Origin: Bradyrhizobium sp.
GTDB lineage: Bacteria; Pseudomonadota; Alphaproteobacteria; Rhizobiales; Xanthobacteraceae
Length of the DNA stretch: 56,714 nucleotides
NCBI RefSeq assembly: GCF_004799445.1
Contig: NZ_SSNA01000181.1
Coordinates: forward strand, 1-56,714
Direction of reading: 5' to 3'
The position numbers and the translations under genes are program-made. Under the pieces are notes generated by a model. That model made no database searches. It worked only from the letters and a program-made list of their open reading frames with translations, and was not told the DNA's origin. Every line of letters begins with the position of its first letter. Position 1 is the stretch's first letter. This document shows, one piece after another, positions 50,928 to 56,714 of the stretch.

Positions 50928-51680
50928 TCAGGCAGGCTCGGAAGCCGCCATGCCGTCCGTCTTCAGATGTTCGACCGCGGCGGTCCGCTTGTTACGCAGG
51001 TGCTTGAACAGGATGTCGCTGAGTTCGCTTCCCGCGCGGCGACGCAGCGCGTCCAGGATGGTCTCGTGCTCGCGCATCGCTTCGCCCCAGCGCTCACGCT
51101 TGCGGGCGAAATTGGCGGAATAGCGCACCCGGCGAATCCGCCCCGCGAAGTTCGCATAGGCGCTCTTGAGTGCCGCGTTGCGCGAGGCTTCGACGATCTT
51201 CTGGTGGATCAGCTGGTTGACGTGGAAATAGCCGTGCATGTCGCGGTGCAGGTAGAAGCCATACATCTCGTAATGCAGCCGCTCGATCTCGGCGATTTCG
51301 GCATCGGTAATGTGTTCGCAGGCCAGCCTTCCCGCGAGACCCTCCAGCCCGCCCATGACGTCGAACAGTTCGCCGAGATCCTGCTCGCTCAGGGGCCGCA
51401 CGCGGGCGCCCCGGTTGGGCAACAGCTCGACCAGACCTTCGGATGCCAGCACCTTCAGCGCCTCACGCAACGGCGTGCGCGATATCTTCAGCATCTCGCA
51501 AAGCTGGCGTTCGGGAACGCGGCCACCTTCGGCAATGCTGCCTTCGACGATGTAATCCCGCAGCCTTGTCAGGGTTTCGTCATGCAGCGACTGGTCTTCC
51601 CGCGCGCGATCCGGTCCGCCGCCCAGGGCTTGCGCGGTCAGGGCTTGTGAAGTGGTGTCGTCTGGAATCAGGGGTTTCAT
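50928..51680 (-). CDS. GntR-family (FadR/FCD) transcriptional regulator
   Basis: A 250-residue regulator. The winged helix-turn-helix lies at about 33-95 (LHDETLTRLRDYIVEGSIAEGGRVPERQLCEMLKISRTPLREALKVLASEGLVEL). The FCD ligand domain follows with metal-binding His residues (FHVNQLIHQKI and EHETILDALR). I begin at ATG 51680 with AAGG upstream; the frame to 51731 would cross the operator. It is transcribed away from the aminotransferase gene and toward the dehydrogenase operon, so it probably controls both. Confidence 0.88.
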   Translation of the reverse strand: MKPLIPDDTTSQALTAQALGGGPDRAREDQSLHDETLTRLRDYIVEGSIAEGGRVPERQLCEMLKISRTPLREALKVLASEGLVELLPNRGARVRPLSEQDLGELFDVMGGLEGLAGRLACEHITDAEIAEIERLHYEMYGFYLHRDMHGYFHVNQLIHQKIVEASRNAALKSAYANFAGRIRRVRYSANFARKRERWGEAMREHETILDALRRRAGSELSDILFKHLRNKRTAAVEHLKTDGMAASEPA

Positions 51681-51720
51681 GGCTGGAACCTTACGCCGGG
51701 ACGGGGGAGGGCGCCGATCA

Positions 51721-51736
51721 AAATTGTACACAATTT
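51721..51736. promoter_or_regulatory. Candidate GntR/FCD operator
   Basis: AAATTGT and ACAATTT are perfect inverted arms of seven bases around AC. The element lies in the 117-base divergent gap between the GntR gene and sgaA. FCD-type GntR regulators use TnGT-n-ACnA-like sites, which this matches apart from one base less in the centre. Confidence 0.6.
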
Positions 51737-51797
51737 ATCAGTTGCTGCCACGGAAATCGAATGCAATATGTTGGGAAGTCGAACAGAGGAGGGATCC

Positions 51798-53006
51798 GTG
51801 ACACAGCACCAGGGACGCCATTTCCTGCAAATTCCCGGTCCGAGCCCGGTGCCGGACCGTGTGCTCCGCGCCATGGATATGCCGGTCATCGACCACCGCA
51901 GCGCCGAGTTCGCCGAACTCGGCAAGGCGGTGTTCGCGGGCTGCCAGAAGATCTTCCAGACCAAAGGGCCCGTGATCGTTTTCCCCTCCTCAGGCACCGG
52001 CGCCTGGGAAGCGGCCATCGTCAACACGTTGTCGCCGGGCGACAAGGTGCTGATGGTCGAGACCGGCCACTTCGCGACGCTGTGGCAGCAGATGGCGGCG
52101 CGCTGGGGTATCGATGTCGAGTTCTTAGCCGGCGACTGGCGCCACGGCGCCAACCCCGCCGACATCGAGGCCAGGCTCGCCCAGGACAAGGCGCATGCCA
52201 TCAAGGCGGTCATGGTGGTGCACAACGAGACCTCCACCGGCGTCACCAGCCGGATCGGCGAGATCCGCGCCGCGATCGACAAAGTCGGTCATCCCGCGCT
52301 GCTGCTGGTGGATACGATTTCCTCGCTCGGCTCGGTCGACTTCCGGCACGACGAGTGGAAAGTCGACGTCACCGTCAGCTGTTCGCAGAAGGGCTTCATG
52401 CTGCCGCCGGGGCTCGGCTTCAACGCGATTTCGGAAAAGGCCCGTGCCGCCGCCAGGACCAACAAGATGCCGCGGTCGTATTGGGACTGGGAGGAAATGC
52501 TCAAGCCAAATGCCAACGGCTTCTTCCCCTACACGCCCGCCACCAATCTGCTTTACGGGCTGCGCGAAGCCATTGCGATGTTACTTGAAGAGGGGCTCGA
52601 TAACGTATTCGCCCGTCACAAGCGCCTTGCCGCCGCGACGCGCGCGGCGGTGGCGCATTGGGGGCTCGAAGTGCTGTGTCAGGAGCCGGCGGAATATTCC
52701 CCGGTGCTGACCGCCGTGCTGATGCCGCCGGGCCACGACGCCGACAAGTTCCGCAAAGTGGTGCTGGAGAACTACAACATGTCGCTCGGCTCGGGGCTGT
52801 CGAAGGTCGCCGGCAAGGTATTTCGCATCGGCCATCTCGGCGAGTGCAATGAGCTTACCCTGCTGGGCGCGTTGTCCGGCGTGGAGATGGGTCTGTCGGC
52901 GGCCGGCGTGCCGCATCGCTCTGGTGGCGTCGACGCCGCGATGAAGGCGCTGGAAGAGCCGACCCAATCGAACTCCACGGGCCATCTGAAGGTGGTAAAG
53001 ACCTGA
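51798..53006 (+). CDS. Serine-glyoxylate aminotransferase, paralogue 1
   Basis: A 402-residue PLP enzyme of the class V aminotransferases. FLQIPGPSPVPDRVLRAMD opens it, GTGAWEAAIVNTLSPGD is the cofactor region, LLVDTISSLGS precedes the catalytic lysine K198 in SCSQKGFMLPPG. The similarity to the methylotroph/rhizobial serine-glyoxylate transaminase is strong, but specificity could be broader. The GTG at 51798 follows GGAGGGATCC. It is adjacent to an MFS gene and has a close paralogue at 54577. Confidence 0.87.
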   Translation: MTQHQGRHFLQIPGPSPVPDRVLRAMDMPVIDHRSAEFAELGKAVFAGCQKIFQTKGPVIVFPSSGTGAWEAAIVNTLSPGDKVLMVETGHFATLWQQMAARWGIDVEFLAGDWRHGANPADIEARLAQDKAHAIKAVMVVHNETSTGVTSRIGEIRAAIDKVGHPALLLVDTISSLGSVDFRHDEWKVDVTVSCSQKGFMLPPGLGFNAISEKARAAARTNKMPRSYWDWEEMLKPNANGFFPYTPATNLLYGLREAIAMLLEEGLDNVFARHKRLAAATRAAVAHWGLEVLCQEPAEYSPVLTAVLMPPGHDADKFRKVVLENYNMSLGSGLSKVAGKVFRIGHLGECNELTLLGALSGVEMGLSAAGVPHRSGGVDAAMKALEEPTQSNSTGHLKVVKT

Positions 53007-53089
53007 GGCGACGCGAACGATCAGCGCGATTTGTGTCGATGGGCTGGCGCCGTCATAATAGCAATAAGAGCGAGTTCGGGAGGCAGTAA

Positions 53090-54373
53090 ATGCGGCTTCG
53101 GTTCAAGCCCACCCACGTCGTGCTGGCGATGCTCTGCATCATGTATTTCATCACCTATGTCGACCGGGTGAACATCGGCACGGCCGCCAGCGAGATTCAA
53201 AAGGAGCTCCACCTCAGCAACACCCAGTTGGGTCTGGTGTTCTCGGCCTTTGCCTATCCCTACCTGCTGTTCCAGGTGATCGGCGGCTGGGTCGGCGACC
53301 GCTTCGGACCACGAAAAACCTTGTTCTGGTGCGGTCTTATCTGGGCGGCTGCAACCATCATGACAGGCTTCGTCACCAGCCTGCTGACGCTGTTCATCGC
53401 CCGCGTTGCCCTCGGATTTGGCGAGGGCGCGACTTTCCCGACCGCCACGCGCGCCATGCAGTACTGGACGCCTGCGAACCGAAGAGGGTTTGCCCAGGGC
53501 CTCACGCACGCCTTCGCGCGCCTCGGCAACGCCGCGACGCCGCCATTGATCGCGGTATTGATGGCCTGGCTGACCTGGCGCGGCTCGTTCATCGCGCTCG
53601 GACTGGTCAGCCTGCTGTGGGGCGTGGTCTGGGTCTGGTATTTCCGCAACGAGCCCAAGGACCATCCCACCATTACCGCGGCCGAACTGGCTTCGCTGCC
53701 GCCGCGTCCGGCCAATATGCGGCCTCAGGTGCCGTGGGGACCGCTGATGCGCCGGATGTGGCCGGTCACGCTGACCTATTTCTGTTACGGCTGGACGCTG
53801 TGGCTGTACCTGAACTGGCTGCCGCTGTTCTTCAAGAACAACTACAGCCTGGATATCAAGAATTCGGCGCTGTTTGCTTCCGGTGTGTTCTTCGCCGGCG
53901 TGGTCGGCGACAGCCTCGGCGGCATTCTGTCGGATCGCATTTTCAAGCGCACCGGCAACGTCCGCTTCGCGCGGTTGAGCGTCACGGTGACCGGCTTCGC
54001 CGGCGCGCTGCTGTCGTTGTTCCCGATCCTGTTCATCCACGACATCACGGTCGTCGCGCTGTGCCTGTCCGGCGGATTTTTCTTTGCCGAGTTGATCATC
54101 GGCCCGATCTGGTCGGTACCGATGGACATTGCCCCGAAATATTCCGGCACGGCGGCAGGTCTGATGAACAGCGGCTCGGCGCTGGCGGCGATCGTTTCGC
54201 CATTGGTGGCAGGCTACGTGATCGACGTGACCGGTAACTGGTATCTGCCGTTCCTGATGTCGATGGGGCTGTTGCTGCTCGGAGGCTTCTGCGCGTTCCT
54301 GATGCACCCCGAGACGCCGTTCGAGCCGGGTGACGTGAGTTTGTCGGCGCCACGACCCGTCGCCGCGGAATGA
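53090..54373 (+). CDS. MFS transporter, glucarate/ACS-type
   Basis: A 427-residue 12-helix MFS carrier with MYFITYVDRVNIGTAASEIQKEL in helix 1, the usual ACS signature, and loop motif GWVGDRFGPRKT. It lies between two aminotransferase paralogues on the same strand and has a good ribosome site (GGGAGG). It likely imports a small organic acid used by the neighbouring enzymes. The exact substrate is unknown. Confidence 0.87.
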   Translation: MRLRFKPTHVVLAMLCIMYFITYVDRVNIGTAASEIQKELHLSNTQLGLVFSAFAYPYLLFQVIGGWVGDRFGPRKTLFWCGLIWAAATIMTGFVTSLLTLFIARVALGFGEGATFPTATRAMQYWTPANRRGFAQGLTHAFARLGNAATPPLIAVLMAWLTWRGSFIALGLVSLLWGVVWVWYFRNEPKDHPTITAAELASLPPRPANMRPQVPWGPLMRRMWPVTLTYFCYGWTLWLYLNWLPLFFKNNYSLDIKNSALFASGVFFAGVVGDSLGGILSDRIFKRTGNVRFARLSVTVTGFAGALLSLFPILFIHDITVVALCLSGGFFFAELIIGPIWSVPMDIAPKYSGTAAGLMNSGSALAAIVSPLVAGYVIDVTGNWYLPFLMSMGLLLLGGFCAFLMHPETPFEPGDVSLSAPRPVAAE

Positions 54374-54455
54374 CCGGGAACGTATTGCGCCGCCAATTGC
54401 CGCCGGGCGCCTGAGAGCGCCAGTCCCGCAGGGCCTCACGGCCATGCGTATTCGT

Positions 54456-54469
54456 CTTGGCAAGCCAAG
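54456..54469. promoter_or_regulatory. Inverted repeat upstream of second aminotransferase
   Basis: CTTGGC and GCCAAG flank two A residues, a perfect 6-bp-arm palindrome. AAGGG and CCCTT (54467-54480) immediately overlap it. Both are in the 203-base gap before the aminotransferase gene at 54577. A distinct regulator site is likely; it does not resemble the operator at 51721. Confidence 0.4.
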
Positions 54470-54576
54470 GGGTTACCCTTACGTATGCATTGACGGCATC
54501 TCCCGGGCGGGGGACAAGCCCGCCAAATAGTGATATTCGACCCACGCGAAACAGAATCCCCGGGGAAGGACGCCAG

Positions 54577-55782
54577 ATGACCGTGCACACTGGAAGGCAT
54601 TTTCTACAGATTCCAGGACCGACCAACGTGCCCGACCGGGTGCTGCGGGCCATGGACATGCCGACCCTGGATCATCGCGGTCCCGAATTCGCCGAGCTGG
54701 GTTACAAGGTGCTGGCCGGAATGCAGCGCGTTTTCCGCACCAAACAGCCGGTCATCATCTATCCGGCGTCGGGCACCGGCGCTTGGGAAGCCGCGATCGT
54801 CAACACGCTGTCGCCAGGCGACAAGGTGCTGCTGGCCGAGACCGGCCAGTTCGCGGTGCTGTGGCGCGGCATTGCCGACAAGTTCAAGCTCGACGTCGAA
54901 TTCCTGCCCACCGACTGGCGGCGCGGCGCCGATGTCGACCAGATCGAGGCCAGGCTTGCCGCCGATCGGGCGCACAAGATCAAGGCCGTTCTGGTCGTGC
55001 ACAACGAGACCTCGACCAGCTGCGTCACCCATCCGCTCGAGGTTCGCAAGGCCCTCAATCGCACCAAGCATCCGGCGCTGCTGATGGTCGATACCATCTC
55101 CGGTCTCGCCTCGCTCGAATATGAGCATGACGCCTGGGGCATCGATATTTCCGTCGCCGGGTCGCAAAAGGGCATGATGCTGCCGCCGGGCCTGAGCTTC
55201 AACGCGGTCTCGGAAAAAGCGCTGGCGGCCTCCCGGGCCAACGCCTCCTTGCGGTCCTACTGGGACTGGCACGACATGATCGAGATCAACAAGCAGGGCA
55301 CCTTCCCCTACACGCCGGCGACAAATCTGCTGTTCGCGCTGAAGGAAGCCATCACGATGCTGGAGGAGGAGGGGCTCGACAATGTTTTCGCCCGGCACCA
55401 GCGTCACGGCGCGGCGAGCCGGGCGGCGGCCAAGGCATGGGGCCTGGAGCTTGTCTGCCTCGACCCGCACGCCTATTCGCCGGCGCTGACCGCGGTCATG
55501 GTTCCGGACGGACACGATGCCGACGCCTTCCGCAAGGTGGTGCTGGAGAACTTCGACATGTCGCTGGGCACCGGGCTTGGAAAGCTCAAGGGCAAGGCGT
55601 TCCGGATCGGCCATATCGGACACTTCAACGACCTGATGCTGATGGGGACGTTGTCGGGCGTTGAGATGGGGCTGGATCTCGCCAAGGTGCCGCATCGCAG
55701 CGGCGGCGTGAACGCCGCCATGGAGGTCCTGAAAGGACGCGACGTGGTGCCGATGCCGAAATCAAAGGCTGCCGTCGGCTGA
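54577..55782 (+). CDS. Serine-glyoxylate aminotransferase, paralogue 2
   Basis: A 401-residue PLP enzyme with the same architecture as the protein at 51798-53006: FLQIPGPTNVPDRVLRAMD, GTGAWEAAIVNTLSPGD and the catalytic lysine K198 in AGSQKGMMLPPG. The two are clearly homologous along their whole length but differ at many positions, so the duplication is old. The ATG at 54577 has GGAAGGA upstream. Differences near the active site (for example SSLGS versus SGLAS) may change amino donor preference. Confidence 0.9.
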   Translation: MTVHTGRHFLQIPGPTNVPDRVLRAMDMPTLDHRGPEFAELGYKVLAGMQRVFRTKQPVIIYPASGTGAWEAAIVNTLSPGDKVLLAETGQFAVLWRGIADKFKLDVEFLPTDWRRGADVDQIEARLAADRAHKIKAVLVVHNETSTSCVTHPLEVRKALNRTKHPALLMVDTISGLASLEYEHDAWGIDISVAGSQKGMMLPPGLSFNAVSEKALAASRANASLRSYWDWHDMIEINKQGTFPYTPATNLLFALKEAITMLEEEGLDNVFARHQRHGAASRAAAKAWGLELVCLDPHAYSPALTAVMVPDGHDADAFRKVVLENFDMSLGTGLGKLKGKAFRIGHIGHFNDLMLMGTLSGVEMGLDLAKVPHRSGGVNAAMEVLKGRDVVPMPKSKAAVG

Positions 55783-55913
55783 ACCGGTAGACGAACTTCG
55801 CGGCGCGCGTTTGGCGCAGGCTTTGCAAGCCCTTGCGCGAAGCTCCTGGAATTGAACTTCAAAGAACCGAACGCCAAAAAGACTGAAAGTCACAAGAACA
55901 GAAAGAGCGTGCA

Positions 55914-56711
55914 ATGGACGCCCCGGTACAAAAGACTGAAGACCTGATCTACACCGTCGATGATGGCATCGCCCGTCTGACCTTCAACCGTCCGCAGGCG
56001 CGCAATGCGTTGACCTTTGCGATGTACGAACAGATGGCGGCGATCTGCGAGACCGTCAACGCCGACCGCTCGATCAAGGCGATGATCCTGACCGGCACCG
56101 GCGACAAGGCGTTCGCCTCCGGCACCGATATTTCGCAGTTCCGGGCCTTCAAGACCGCGGAGGATGCGCTCGAATATGAGGAGCGGATCGATCGCGTGCT
56201 GGGGGCCCTGGAAAGGGTCCGGGTGCCGGTGATCGCAGCCATTGCCGGCGCCTGCACCGGGGGCGGGGCGGGGATTGCCGCCTGCTGCGACATCAGGATC
56301 GGCACCGCGACGACACGGATCGGCTTTCCGATCGCGCGCACGCTCGGCAACTGCCTGTCGATGTCCAATATCTCCAGGGTCGTCGCGCTGGTCGGGCCGG
56401 CGCGGACCAAGGACCTGATTTTCACGGCGCGGCTGATCGAGGCGCCCGAGGCGCTGGCGCTGGGCTTGCTCAACGAGATCGTGCCCGACGTCGAAACGCT
56501 GCAGCGCCGCGCCAGTGAGACCGCCAAGCTGGTCGCCGGCCACGCGCCGATCACGATGGAGACCGCCAAGGAAGCGGTGCTTCGCGTTCGCCGCACGCTG
56601 TCGCGCGAGGAGGGCCGGGATCTGGTGCTGCGCGCCTATATGAGCGAGGATTTCCGCGAGGGTATGGATGCCTTCCTCAACAAGCGCACGCCCCAGTGGA
56701 AGGGCAAATAG
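55914..56711 (+). CDS. Enoyl-CoA hydratase/isomerase-fold protein
   Basis: A 265-residue crotonase-fold protein. Oxyanion-hole segments are KAFASGTDISQF (about 65-76) and AGACTGGGAGIAACCDIRIG (about 111-130). Both canonical catalytic glutamates of crotonase are missing: G120 and I140 stand in their positions. It therefore probably does not hydrate enoyl-CoA and may act as an isomerase, hydrolase or lyase of the wider family. It follows the second aminotransferase after 131 bases; a shared operon is possible. The stop codon is three bases before the window edge. Confidence 0.85.
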   Translation: MDAPVQKTEDLIYTVDDGIARLTFNRPQARNALTFAMYEQMAAICETVNADRSIKAMILTGTGDKAFASGTDISQFRAFKTAEDALEYEERIDRVLGALERVRVPVIAAIAGACTGGGAGIAACCDIRIGTATTRIGFPIARTLGNCLSMSNISRVVALVGPARTKDLIFTARLIEAPEALALGLLNEIVPDVETLQRRASETAKLVAGHAPITMETAKEAVLRVRRTLSREEGRDLVLRAYMSEDFREGMDAFLNKRTPQWKGK

Positions 56712-56714
56712 GCG

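Noticed and set aside
1..56714. tRNA, rRNA, CRISPR arrays, transposases or prophage genes
   Set aside because: I looked for CCA-ended cloverleaf-like stretches, regularly spaced repeats, DDE-type or serine/tyrosine recombinase proteins and found none that I could support by eye.

Overview
The window reads as chromosomal DNA of a high-GC alphaproteobacterium, most likely Bradyrhizobium or a close Nitrobacteraceae relative. The evidence is the gene order cbbR / cbbF-P-T-A-L-S-X with a red-type (form IC) Rubisco, a CODH-like molybdenum hydroxylase cluster, Bug/TctC binding proteins, tandem serine-glyoxylate aminotransferases, and codon and GC use. I see no rRNA, tRNA, CRISPR array, transposase or phage gene. 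The genus is an inference from gene content.

Layout. 1-3.5 kb: the tail of an FMN-binding PPOX-family protein, a periplasmic rhodanese, a caspase-fold protein with a coiled coil, and a 5'-truncated chemotaxis receptor remnant closed by a clear terminator. 3.7-7.5 kb: a xylose-type ABC importer (xylFGH) without catabolic genes. 7.6-10.7 kb: a membrane protein of unknown function, a nucleoside deoxyribosyltransferase-like protein and a secreted Kelch protein. 10.9-16.2 kb: a minus-strand operon of two related MFS transporters, an HD-domain hydrolase and an SMP-30 lactonase-like enzyme, divergent from a LysR regulator. 16.3-18.2 kb: an HflX-type GTPase and a Rossmann-like protein.

18.5-27.4 kb: a catabolic island with an MFS importer, an IclR regulator, a three-subunit molybdenum hydroxylase (FAD, 2Fe-2S and Moco subunits), a CoxG-like protein, an enoyl-CoA hydratase-fold protein and a TctC solute-binding protein. 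It is bracketed by a direct repeat of about 135 bp. The left copy is a dead 5' end of the same tctC-type gene that is intact on the right. Two matching palindromic motifs in the iclR/coxM intergenic region are good operator candidates.

27.5-36.6 kb: the Calvin cycle regulon, with cbbR divergent from cbbFPTALSX. 36.8-40.4 kb: a small secreted protein, a diguanylate cyclase, a Gre-family protein and an LLM flavin oxidoreductase. 40.7-44.9 kb: two GH13 enzymes and a ROK/polyphosphate-type glucokinase, probably an intracellular trehalose/maltose to glucose-6-phosphate route.

45.2-56.7 kb: a minus-strand operon (two-part FAD/Fe-S 2-hydroxyacid dehydrogenase, GlcG-like protein, alpha/beta hydrolase, metallo-beta-lactamase hydrolase), a GntR/FCD regulator, and a divergent plus-strand block of two serine-glyoxylate aminotransferase paralogues around an MFS transporter, then an enoyl-CoA hydratase-fold protein. 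With Rubisco 10-20 kb away, a role in handling glycolate/glyoxylate-type C2 acids is attractive but unproven. Several enzymes here have lost canonical catalytic residues: the alpha/beta hydrolase has Ala at the nucleophile elbow, and both crotonase-fold proteins lack one or both catalytic glutamates. These are the most unusual protein-level signals in the window.
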